In this document: positions 1 through 7,331 of the stretch, piece after piece | Position numbering within the stretch: position 1 is the stretch's first letter | Layout of the letters: each line of letters opens with the position of its first letter | Assembly: GCF_024752355.1 (NCBI RefSeq) | Contig: NZ_JANTHZ010000002.1 | Coordinates: 62,001 to 126,000 of the forward strand | DNA from: Ancylobacter mangrovi | Lineage (GTDB): Bacteria > Pseudomonadota > Alphaproteobacteria > Rhizobiales > Xanthobacteraceae | DNA: 64,000 nt | Direction: 5' to 3' | Position numbers and translations under genes: made by a program | The notes under the pieces: model-generated | Database searches by the model: none | Told to the model about the DNA's origin: nothing | What the model saw: only the letters and a program-made list of their open reading frames with translations

Positions 1-210
1 CCATCGCAGGCGATGCGGCCAGCCTTCGGGGGGTGATGCCGGGGCGCTTCGCCACGCCGGAAAGGCGCGGGTGAGCAGGATATCCGCCGCCGAATCCACC
101 TCCCAGGGACGGCTGGAGCCATCATGCTCGATGATGACGGGCCGCGACGGATGGTCGGCCAGACGCGCGCCGATCTCCGGCCCGAGCTGATTGACGATCA
201 CCGCCGGCAT
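1..210 (-). CDS. D-2-hydroxyacid dehydrogenase-like protein, N-terminal 70 residues only (runs off the window)
   Basis: Reading from an ATG at 210 toward base 1 gives 70 uninterrupted codons beginning MPAVIVNQLG and ending at the window edge, so the 3' part of the gene is missing. The layout (short beta strand, an E-I-G-A-R-L helix, then ADILLTR) resembles the N-terminal substrate domain of D-isomer-specific 2-hydroxyacid dehydrogenases; the NAD-binding domain that would prove this lies outside. A GGAG ribosome site sits nine bases before the ATG, and a GTG at 225 directly abuts the aldehyde dehydrogenase stop codon. It is therefore the second gene of an operon with that dehydrogenase. The family call is an inference from the fold pattern; only the open frame is certain. 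Confidence 0.5.
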   Translation of the reverse strand, partial: MPAVIVNQLGPEIGARLADHPSRPVIIEHDGSSRPWEVDSAADILLTRAFPAWRSAPASPPEGWPHRLRW

Positions 211-225
211 CGGCCGCTCCAGCAC

Positions 226-1701
226 CTAGAGATCGAAGGGGGACACATATTTGCCCGACAGGTTCACCAGCACGCTCTTGGTCTGGAGGTATTCGTGTAT
301 CATGTCCGCACCTCCCTCGCGCCCGAGCCCGGACATCTTGTATCCGCCGAAGGGCGTGATGTTGGAGCTCGCGCGGTAGGTATTCACCCAGACCGTGCCG
401 GCCTGAAGCTTCGCCGCCACGCGGTGGACCCGGTTGACGTCCTGCGTCCAGAGGCCGGCACCGAGGCCGAAGCGGATGTCGTTGGCGATCCGCAGCGCAT
501 CGGCCTCGTCCTCGAAGGGAATGACGCAAAGCGCCGGCCCGAAGATCTCCTCCTGCGCGATGCGCATGCCGTTTTCCACGCCGGTGAAGATCGTCGGCTC
601 GATGAACAGCCCCTTTCCAAGCCCGGGGCGCGTGGCGGGCCCGCCGCCACAGGCGACCACCGCACCTTCGCCCCTGCCCATCTCGATGCGCTGGAGAATG
701 CGATCGAACTGCGGCCTGTTGGCAACCGGCCCGATGTGGGTCGCCGGGTCCATCGGATCACCGAGCCGGATCCGGCCCGCGAGATCGACCACCCGCGGGA
801 CGAAGGTGTCATAGATCGAGCGCTGCACCAGCAGTCGGGAGCCGGCGATGCAGCTCTGACCACCCGACGCGAAGATGCCCGCGACCGCGCCCTGCGCGGC
901 ATTGTCGAGATTGGCATCCTCGAACACGATGTTGGGCGACTTGCCGCCCAGTTCGAGGATGACCGGCTTCAGCCGCTTGGCCGCGCCCGCATAGACGGCG
1001 AGCCCGCCATCGACCCCGCCCGTGAAGGCCAGCTTCACGACGTCCGGATGATCCACCAGCGCCTTGCCGGCCTCGCCGCCGAGACCTGTGACGACATTGA
1101 CGACACCGTCGGGGAATCCTGCCTCTCCCACCAGCGCAGCGAAGCGCAATGCCGAGGCAGAGGTGAACTCCGAAGGCTTGATGACCGCCGTGTTGCCTGT
1201 CGCCAGGGCCGGCGCCAGCTTCCAGGCCAGCAGATTCAGAGGCGAATTCCAGGGCGTGATCATGCCGATCACGCCCAACGGCTCGCGGCGAGTATAGCTC
1301 AGATGTTCCGGGCGATCGGTCGGCAGCACCTCGCCCGTGATCTTGTCGGCAAGGCCCGCATAGAAGTAGTACCACTCGGGGATACGGCCGACCTGCGCCT
1401 TCATCTCGCGATAGGTCTTGCCGTTGTCGCGCACCTCGATGGCGGCGAGCTCGTCGACATGCGCCGCGACGAGATCCCCGAGCCGCCGCATCAGCGCCGC
1501 CCGCGCGGGCTGGGTCATCGTGCTCCAGGGCCCTTCCCGGAAGGCACGCGAGGCGGCCGCCACCGCAGCCTCCACATCCTCGGGCGAGGAGCGGGGCACC
1601 CGGCCCCAGACCTCGCCGGTGAAGGGATTGTCGCAGTCGAGATAGGCACCGGATCGCGGCGGGACATAGGCGCCATTGATGTAGTTGTTCCAGATTTCCA
1701 T
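226..1701 (-). CDS. NAD(P)-dependent aldehyde dehydrogenase
   Basis: A 491-residue protein of normal length for the aldehyde dehydrogenase superfamily, which oxidises aldehydes to carboxylic acids in the cytoplasm. Family features visible are MITPWNSPL, the FTGG cofactor loop, the general-base motif LELGGKSP and the nucleophile motif GGQSCIAG with cysteine at about residue 284. The ATG at 1701 has a GGGAGA site upstream and begins MEIWNNYING, a typical start; the longer frame would need a GTG. It is transcribed away from the class III aminotransferase at 1866, so a transaminase product aldehyde (for example from an omega-amino acid or amine) is a plausible substrate. That pairing is inferred, and the exact substrate cannot be read from the sequence. 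Confidence 0.9.
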   Translation of the reverse strand: MEIWNNYINGAYVPPRSGAYLDCDNPFTGEVWGRVPRSSPEDVEAAVAAASRAFREGPWSTMTQPARAALMRRLGDLVAAHVDELAAIEVRDNGKTYREMKAQVGRIPEWYYFYAGLADKITGEVLPTDRPEHLSYTRREPLGVIGMITPWNSPLNLLAWKLAPALATGNTAVIKPSEFTSASALRFAALVGEAGFPDGVVNVVTGLGGEAGKALVDHPDVVKLAFTGGVDGGLAVYAGAAKRLKPVILELGGKSPNIVFEDANLDNAAQGAVAGIFASGGQSCIAGSRLLVQRSIYDTFVPRVVDLAGRIRLGDPMDPATHIGPVANRPQFDRILQRIEMGRGEGAVVACGGGPATRPGLGKGLFIEPTIFTGVENGMRIAQEEIFGPALCVIPFEDEADALRIANDIRFGLGAGLWTQDVNRVHRVAAKLQAGTVWVNTYRASSNITPFGGYKMSGLGREGGADMIHEYLQTKSVLVNLSGKYVSPFDL

Positions 1702-1763
1702 TGCGCGCTCTCCCACTTCAAGCCCGGACGCTCGGCTTCGGCTTGACGACGTTAGCCGAAGCC

Positions 1764-1806
1764 TTCATTCTATTCAATGAATTTTCATTCTATTGTATGG
1801 AATGAA
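1764..1806. promoter_or_regulatory. Operator-like repeats in the divergent dehydrogenase/aminotransferase promoter
   Basis: An AT-rich island holds two direct copies of TTCATTCTATT (1764-1774 and 1784-1794), exactly 20 bp apart. Each copy is also the left arm of an inverted repeat: TTCATT-N6-AATGAA (1764-1781) and TTCATT-N11-AATGAA (1784-1806). The island lies between two divergent starts, which fits a binding site for a dimeric regulator controlling both genes. No regulator gene is adjacent. Confidence 0.55.
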
Positions 1807-1865
1807 CGTTTGCCATGAAACTTTCACCTCGCCGGTTGCGCTGCTCTCACACCTCGGGAACCACG

Positions 1866-3236
1866 ATGAAGCACTTCGAGGCCAACAGTCCCTATGCCCG
1901 CGACATCGGCGCGGTCGTGCATCCTCACACCAATCTGCGCGTTCATCTGGAGAAGGGCCCGGAAATCTTCACCCGGGGCCGCGGGCTGTTCGTCTATGAC
2001 GAGGAAGGGCGCGAATTCTTCGACGCCGCCGCCGGCCTGTGGTGCGCCTCGCTCGGCTTCGGCAATGAGCGCCTCGCCCGCGTCGCCTACGACGCGATGA
2101 AGAACCTCGGCTACTACCAGATCTTCCGCGGCGCCTCGAACGGGGCCGCGATCGAGCTCTCCGAGCGGCTGCTGGCGCTGGCGCCCTGCCCGATGTCGAA
2201 AGTCCTGCTGCAGTGTTCCGGCTCGGAAGCCAACGACACGGCCGTCAAGCTGGTCTGGTACTTCTGGAACGCCCTCGACAAGCCGGAGAAGCGCAAGATC
2301 ATCTCGCGCAAGGGCTCCTATCACGGCTCGACCACCATCGACGTCTGCCTCACCGGCAAGCCGGAATTCCATGCCGGCTTCGGACTGCCGTTCCCCGGCT
2401 TCCTCCATACGGACATGCCCTATTATTACCGCCACCATGTCGACGGAGAGAGCGAGGAAGAGTTCTCCCAGCGCCTCGCCGACAATCTGGAGCGGCTGAT
2501 CCTCGAGGAAGGCCCCGAGACGATCGCCGCCTTCTGGGCCGATCCGGTGGTCGGCGGCGCCGGCGCGGTGCTTCCGCCGAAGGGCTATTTCGAGAAGGTG
2601 CAGGCCGTCCTTCGCAAGTACGACATCCTGTTCGTCGCCGACGAGGTGATCTGCGGCTTTGGCCGCACAGGCAATATGTGGGGCTCGCAGACCTTCTCCA
2701 TCACGCCCGACATCATCACCTGCGCCAAGGCTCTTTCCGCTGCCATGCAGCCGATCTCGGCGGTCCTGATCAACGAGCGCATCTTCGAGGGGATGAAGAT
2801 CCAGAGCGATCGGAACGGCCGCTTCGTGCACGGCTACACCTATGCGGGCCACCCGGTCGCCGCAGCGGTCGCGCTGGAGACGCTCAAGATCTACGACGAG
2901 ACGGACATGATCGGCCATGTGAAGGCCATGGAGCCGATCTTCCTCGGCGGCCTTGCCGCATTGAACGATCATCCGCTGGTGGGCGATGTCGCCGGTTGCG
3001 GCCTGATCGCCGGCATCGAGGTGGTCGCTGACAAGAAGACGCGCGAGATGTTCCCCGCAAGCGTCGGCCTTCCGGCCAAACTGGAGGCCAACGCCCTCAA
3101 GCACGACCTGATCCTGCGACATGTAGGCAACCGCCTGGCCTTCTCCCCGGCGCTGATCATCACGGAAGCCGAGATTCACGATCTCGTCGGACGCGTGAAG
3201 GCATCGCTCGACGACACGCTCGCCGAACTCGGCTGA
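1866..3236 (+). CDS. Class III (omega) aminotransferase, PLP-dependent
   Basis: A 456-residue cytoplasmic transaminase of the class III fold, which moves an amino group, often from an omega-amino acid or amine, to pyruvate or another keto acid. Visible features: LYDAAAGLWC-type substrate loop (FFDAAAGLWCASLGFGN), SGSEANDTAVKL, the YHGST motif, the metal-face aspartate in VADEVICGFGRTG, and the PLP lysine at about residue 288 in CAKALSAAMQPISAV. The open frame extends to 1815, but that part (RRLRCSHTSGTT) is not family-like and has no ribosome site, so the ATG at 1866 is preferred. It is divergent from an aldehyde dehydrogenase and followed by a membrane protein 56 bp downstream. Confidence 0.9.
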   Translation: MKHFEANSPYARDIGAVVHPHTNLRVHLEKGPEIFTRGRGLFVYDEEGREFFDAAAGLWCASLGFGNERLARVAYDAMKNLGYYQIFRGASNGAAIELSERLLALAPCPMSKVLLQCSGSEANDTAVKLVWYFWNALDKPEKRKIISRKGSYHGSTTIDVCLTGKPEFHAGFGLPFPGFLHTDMPYYYRHHVDGESEEEFSQRLADNLERLILEEGPETIAAFWADPVVGGAGAVLPPKGYFEKVQAVLRKYDILFVADEVICGFGRTGNMWGSQTFSITPDIITCAKALSAAMQPISAVLINERIFEGMKIQSDRNGRFVHGYTYAGHPVAAAVALETLKIYDETDMIGHVKAMEPIFLGGLAALNDHPLVGDVAGCGLIAGIEVVADKKTREMFPASVGLPAKLEANALKHDLILRHVGNRLAFSPALIITEAEIHDLVGRVKASLDDTLAELG

Positions 3237-3292
3237 TCCACGGCTAGACGATTTTCAGGCGGCGCGGGCGCTGCGGTGCCCGCGCGCGGGAG

Positions 3293-4417
3293 ATGTGCGT
3301 GACCCATTCTCTTGGCGAGGATTCTCTTGGCGAGGATATCGTCGCTTCTCCCGGCGATGACCGACGCAAGCAGATGATCGCGAACGGCGCGCGCGGCGCA
3401 CTCACGCTCGCGGTTGGCGGCTTCGGGGGCTATCTCGCCAGTCTCATTCATCTGCCGCTGCCCTGGATGATCGGCGCCATGATCTCCTGCGCCGTGCAGG
3501 TATGGATCACGCCCGGATTCCTCTGGCCCGGCGCACGTCCCCTCGCGCTCATCGTCCTGGGGCTCGGCCTCGGGCAGAGCTTCACCTCCACCATCCTCTC
3601 GGCCGTCGCCTCGGCCCTGCCCATCGTGGTCCTCGCCGGAGTCTCGACGATCTGCGTCGGGGTGGTCTTTAGCCGGCTCTTCGCCAAGCTGGCCGGCACC
3701 GACACCAAGACCGGCTATTACTGCGCCGTGCCGGGCGGCGTCATCGTGATGGCGATTCAGGCGGAGCGCATCGGCGCCGATGTCGCCACCGTCACCTTCA
3801 CCCAGTCGATCCGGCTCGTCGTGGTGGTGCTTACCATTCCGCCGCTCCTCGCCTTGTCGGGCATCTCCCACCACGGCGACTTTCCGATGAACTCGGCCGC
3901 TCCACCTGTCCATGCTCTCGCGCTTGCAGGCATGCTGGTGGCCGGCTTCTTCTGCGCACGGATCGGCAATCGCCTGCACCTCACCAATCCGTGGATGATC
4001 ATGCCATGCTTCATGGCCGTGACCCTCTGCTCGTTCGACGCGCTGCCCTCGGGCGTGCCGGTGCCCATGATCGACGCGGCCCAGGCGGTCCTCGGGACCG
4101 CGCTCGGCATACGGCTCACCCGCGAATTCCTGCTACGTTCGTGGCATCTCCTCGTCGCCTCCGTCATATCGACACTGGCACTCGCCGCGACCCTTGCCAC
4201 GCTCGCGGTCGTCCTCGCCTGGCTTTCCGGATTGCCGACGGCGGCGGTCATCCTTGGCATGGCGCCGGGCGGCATGCCGGAAATGTCGCTGACCGCCCGG
4301 GCTCTCGACGCTCCGGTGGCACTGGTGCTCGGCTTCCATTTGGTGCGGGTGGTGCTTTCCAACCTGCTCATCGAGCCGATCTGGAGCCTTGCGTCCCGCC
4401 TGGGTATGGCGCGGTGA
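3293..4417 (+). CDS. AbrB-type membrane protein (duplicated AbrB domain, putative transporter)
   Basis: A hydrophobic protein of about 374 residues with roughly nine to ten membrane segments in two halves, each starting with a G-x-L-A-S-L-x-H-x-P-L-P-W-M-type signature. This is the AbrB family (once called ammonia monooxygenase-like regulators), whose members sit beside organic-acid uptake genes and are thought to be transporters. Residues GYYCAVPGGVIVMA and ILGMAPGGMPEMSLTARALD are the paired family motifs in the two halves. The N-terminal start is uncertain: codons 5-14 are encoded by a perfect 15-bp tandem repeat (3306-3335), and an internal ATG at 3374 would give a more standard 347-residue protein. 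A paralogue lies at 10912. Confidence 0.8.
   Translation: MCVTHSLGEDSLGEDIVASPGDDRRKQMIANGARGALTLAVGGFGGYLASLIHLPLPWMIGAMISCAVQVWITPGFLWPGARPLALIVLGLGLGQSFTSTILSAVASALPIVVLAGVSTICVGVVFSRLFAKLAGTDTKTGYYCAVPGGVIVMAIQAERIGADVATVTFTQSIRLVVVVLTIPPLLALSGISHHGDFPMNSAAPPVHALALAGMLVAGFFCARIGNRLHLTNPWMIMPCFMAVTLCSFDALPSGVPVPMIDAAQAVLGTALGIRLTREFLLRSWHLLVASVISTLALAATLATLAVVLAWLSGLPTAAVILGMAPGGMPEMSLTARALDAPVALVLGFHLVRVVLSNLLIEPIWSLASRLGMAR
3306..3335. repeat. Perfect 15-bp tandem duplication
   Basis: ATTCTCTTGGCGAGG occurs twice head to tail with no mismatch. It falls at the very start of the longest possible frame of the AbrB-type gene and would encode a repeated S-L-G-E-D. It is in frame, so it does not break the gene if the early start is used. 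It looks like a recent slippage duplication in a non-conserved leader. Confidence 0.8.
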
Positions 4418-4573
4418 GATCGGACCCACGGATGCCGGCGAGTGCGGCAGGTGAGGGACGTTCGATCTGGGAACGGGCTCGGCATTCGCAGGTCACGATA
4501 TCGTAAGCCCGGTTCGTGGAGGCTTCGGCGACCTCCCCTCGCGCTTCAAACCACCACGCAGTCCATTCGAACA

Positions 4574-4587
4574 AATTGTTGACAGTT
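4574..4587 (+). promoter_or_regulatory. Putative GntR/FCD operator AATTGTTGACAGTT
   Basis: The TTGT-N2-ACA core is shared with sites at 10580, 10729, 16396, 19007 and 19194. It lies 52 bp before the hydrolase ATG and contains a TTGACA that could also be a -35 element, although the -10 region is poor. The downstream GGCAA makes it a partial palindrome with the TTGACA half. Confidence 0.5.
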
Positions 4588-4639
4588 GGCAAAAAGGGGA
4601 TAGAGAGGTTTCACTGCATTGGTAGGGAGGAAAAAGCCC

Positions 4640-5569
4640 ATGTCGACTCTGGAGGCCGTGCCCGAGCTCGCCCCGTCCACCCGGTTGATGGAAGGGTTCA
4701 CCCGCCAGCGGATCAAGACGCGCGGCGCCGAGATCAACGTGGCCATTGCCGGCGAAGGCCCTCCCCTGCTGCTGATCCACGGCAACCCGCTGACGCTGGT
4801 GAGCTGGCACAAGGTCGCCCCGTCGCTGGCGCGGGATTTCACCGTGGTCGCCATCGACATGCGTGGCTATGGCGACAGCTCGAAGCCCTATGGCGGCGAG
4901 GATCATTCCGGCTATTCGTTCCGCGCCATCGGTGAGGACGCCTTCGATGTCATGGACGCGCTGGGCCACACGCGCTTCGCTGTCGCTGGCCATGACCGCG
5001 GCGCCCGGGTCGGCTTCCGGATGGCTCTCGACCAGCCCGAGCGCATCACCCGCTACGCGGCGCTCGACATCGTTCCCACGCACCATGTGCTGAACAACAT
5101 CACGCTCGGCTGGGCGCGCGAAAGCTATCACTGGTTCTTCATGGCGCAGAAGGCGCCGTTTCCTGAGAAACTTCTCGGCGCCGATCTCGACTATTACATG
5201 CGCTACAAGCTGAACAAGAAGGGCGTCGGCCTGGAAATCTTCACGCCCGAGGCGATGGAAGAGTATGTCCGCTGTGCCACGCCCGAACAGATCCATGCCG
5301 TGTGCGAGGACTATCGGGCGACCGTCACCGTCGACCTGGAGATGGACACGGCCGATTTCGGCAAGCGCCGCATCACCTGCCCGACCCTGGTGATCTGGGG
5401 CGACAACAGCCATTGCGGGCGGCACTTCAAGCCGGTCGAGGCCTGGTCGGACTGGGCCGACGATCTCGTCGGCTTCTCGGTCCCCACCGGCCATTACCCG
5501 GCCGAGCACAGGCCCGACCTCATCTACGCGGCGTTCTATCGCTTCTTCCGCGGCGAGAACGTCGGATGA
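4640..5569 (+). CDS. Alpha/beta hydrolase of the fluoroacetate (haloacetate) dehalogenase type
   Basis: A 309-residue soluble alpha/beta hydrolase. It shows the residues that define fluoroacetate dehalogenases: nucleophile aspartate D119 in GHDRGARVGFR with the two substrate-binding arginines R120 and R123, the halide pocket H164-W165 (SYHWFF) and Y225 (CEDYRA), acid D143 (LDIVPT) and base H285 (GHYPAEH). An aspartate nucleophile rather than serine means the likely reaction is hydrolytic C-halogen cleavage through an ester intermediate; related aspartate-nucleophile epoxide hydrolases are less likely because of the HW/Y halide pocket. The ATG at 4640 has a strong GGGAGGA site. Its stop overlaps the rhodanese start (ATGA), so the two are co-translated. 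Confidence 0.8.
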   Translation: MSTLEAVPELAPSTRLMEGFTRQRIKTRGAEINVAIAGEGPPLLLIHGNPLTLVSWHKVAPSLARDFTVVAIDMRGYGDSSKPYGGEDHSGYSFRAIGEDAFDVMDALGHTRFAVAGHDRGARVGFRMALDQPERITRYAALDIVPTHHVLNNITLGWARESYHWFFMAQKAPFPEKLLGADLDYYMRYKLNKKGVGLEIFTPEAMEEYVRCATPEQIHAVCEDYRATVTVDLEMDTADFGKRRITCPTLVIWGDNSHCGRHFKPVEAWSDWADDLVGFSVPTGHYPAEHRPDLIYAAFYRFFRGENVG

Positions 5570-7167
5570 CGGTGGCGTCCGTCACGGCGGAGGTGGCCAA
5601 AAGCCGCCTCCATGCCGGCGCGGAGATTGCGTTCCTCGATGTTCGAGAAGCTGCAGCCTTTGGCGACGGCCATCCGCTGTTCGCGGTTCCCTGCCCGTTC
5701 AGCCAACTGGAAGTGTCGGCAACTTCGCTCATTCCGCGCCTTGATTGTCCGATACTTCTGATCGACGACGGCGACGGGCTGGCCGAGCGGGCGGGCGAGT
5801 TGCTCGCCGCCTGCGGCTATCGCGACGTGGCGCTCGTGGCCGGCGGCCTGCCCGCGTGGAAGGCCGCCGGTTTCGGAGTGTTCGCGGGCGTCAACGTGCC
5901 CAGCAAGACGCTCGGCGAACTGCTCGAGCACAGCCACCATCCGCGCATGATCGACGCCGACACGCTCGATCGCTGGCAGCGCGAGGCGCACCCGCATCTG
6001 TTCTTCGATTCCCGCCCGCCGGCGGAATACGCCAAGATGAGGATCGCCGGAGCGCGCTGCGTTCCCAACGGCGAACTGGCGCATCGGCTGGGCGTGCTGC
6101 TGCCGGACGACGCCACCCCCATCGTCCTCACCTGTGCCGGCCGTACCCGCGGGATCGTGGGAGCGCTCGGCCTCATGGCCCTGAACGTCGCGAACCCGGT
6201 CTATGCGCTCGAGAACGGCACGCAGGGCTGGGCCCTGACCGGCCGCCCGCTCGACCGGGGCGCCGAGCCGGATCCGCTGCCGCCGCTGAGCGAGGAGGCG
6301 CGTAGCGCCGCCCGGGTGCGCGCGGCGCGGCTGATTGCCGATGCCGGCCTGCCGCGCATCACGATCGCCGAGGCCGAGACCCTTCTCGCCGATGAGCGGC
6401 GCAGCACCTTCCTGTTCGATCTGCGCAGCGCCCCGGAACGCGCCGGACGGCCGGTGCGGGCCGCCGTCCCGGTGCTCACAGGCCAGCTCGTGCAGGCGAC
6501 GGACCAGTATGTCGGCGTCCGCCACGCACGGCTGATCCTGATGGACGATGCCGGGCTGCGCGGCGCGCTCGCTGCCCTGTTCCTGCAGGCGCTGGGCTTC
6601 GAGGTTCACATCCTGGCGCTGGACGACGAGCCTGCCCGGCCGGGCCCCGTCTTCGCGCGCGTCCCGCCGCGTGTCCCGCCCCCGCTTGAGCCATGTTCGC
6701 CCGGGGACGCGGCGCGGCTCGTCGAGCAGGGCGCGTCGCTGCTCGATTTGCGGAGTTCCCAGTCCTGGGAAAAGGGGCGGCTGAGCGGAGCGCGCTGGAC
6801 GATGCGCACCGACTTGCGCGCCGACTTGCGCGCCGCGCTGCCGCCCGGCACCGGCCATGCCGTGCTCTATGGCGATGGCGCCACCGTCGCGGCGGCCGCG
6901 CTGGAGCTTTCCGGGCGGGGAATCGCGGCGCATTGGCTTGGCGCCGATCTCGATGAATGCGCGGCCGCCGGCTGGTCAATCGACGAGACGCCGCGACCGA
7001 TGAGCCGAGTGCAGGCGCTGGACCGGATCTGGTTCGTCCATGACAGGCATGACGGCAATGCCGAGGCATCGCGCCGCTATCTCGCCTGGGAGATGGGGCT
7101 GATCGATCAGCTCGATGCGGCCGAGCGCGCCTCCTTCGGCAGCGTGCCGATCACCGCCTCCGCCTGA
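5566..7167 (+). CDS. Multi-domain rhodanese-like sulfurtransferase (four rhodanese repeats)
   Basis: A 533-residue cytoplasmic protein built of about four rhodanese-like repeats: residues 1-115 (FLDVREAAAF), 120-235 (FFDSRPPAEYAKMRIAGA), 255-365 (FLFDLRSAPERAGR) and 380-480 (LLDLRSSQSWEKGRLSGA), then a tail with RYLAWEMGLIDQLD. Only repeat 2 has an active-site loop with cysteine (C190 in TCAGRTRG); the others have lost it and are probably structural. Rhodaneses carry persulfide sulfur to acceptors such as cyanide or cofactor enzymes. The ATG at 5566 overlaps the stop of the dehalogenase-like gene. The link to the dehalogenase is unexplained; a thiol-related step is possible but inferred. Confidence 0.85.
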   Translation: MTVASVTAEVAKSRLHAGAEIAFLDVREAAAFGDGHPLFAVPCPFSQLEVSATSLIPRLDCPILLIDDGDGLAERAGELLAACGYRDVALVAGGLPAWKAAGFGVFAGVNVPSKTLGELLEHSHHPRMIDADTLDRWQREAHPHLFFDSRPPAEYAKMRIAGARCVPNGELAHRLGVLLPDDATPIVLTCAGRTRGIVGALGLMALNVANPVYALENGTQGWALTGRPLDRGAEPDPLPPLSEEARSAARVRAARLIADAGLPRITIAEAETLLADERRSTFLFDLRSAPERAGRPVRAAVPVLTGQLVQATDQYVGVRHARLILMDDAGLRGALAALFLQALGFEVHILALDDEPARPGPVFARVPPRVPPPLEPCSPGDAARLVEQGASLLDLRSSQSWEKGRLSGARWTMRTDLRADLRAALPPGTGHAVLYGDGATVAAAALELSGRGIAAHWLGADLDECAAAGWSIDETPRPMSRVQALDRIWFVHDRHDGNAEASRRYLAWEMGLIDQLDAAERASFGSVPITASA

Positions 7168-7195
7168 AGGCGGCAAAAGCCGCCCTCGCTTTTGG

Positions 7196-7230
7196 CCCTC
7201 TCCCGTCTCGTACGGGAGGGGGCTTTTTCG
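7196..7230 (+). terminator. Rho-independent terminator after the rhodanese gene
   Basis: An 11-bp stem with one mismatch (7196-7206 pairs with 7212-7222), a 5-base loop, then CTTTTT. It ends the dehalogenase-rhodanese unit 28 bp after the stop codon. Confidence 0.85.
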
Positions 7231-7256
7231 TATTGGGCCGCCCCCCGGGCGCCTCG

Positions 7257-7287
7257 AAAAAAGGGGACGGGCTGCGCACCCGTCCCC
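7257..7287 (-). terminator. Rho-independent terminator of the tct operon
   Basis: On the minus strand a perfect 9-bp stem GGGGACGGG/CCCGTCCCC (7279-7287 with 7263-7271) with a 7-base loop is followed by six T residues. It closes the operon ending with tctA and sits back to back with the plus-strand terminator. Confidence 0.9.
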
Positions 7288-7331
7288 TCTCCAGTGACTG
7301 CCACGACAGGTGGAACTGCCGGCAGGTTGCC

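Noticed and set aside
124-1746. Long plus-strand open frame of 540 codons across the aldehyde dehydrogenase gene
   Set aside because: It is the antisense of a clear aldehyde dehydrogenase; high GC leaves the opposite strand open, and the product has no family features.
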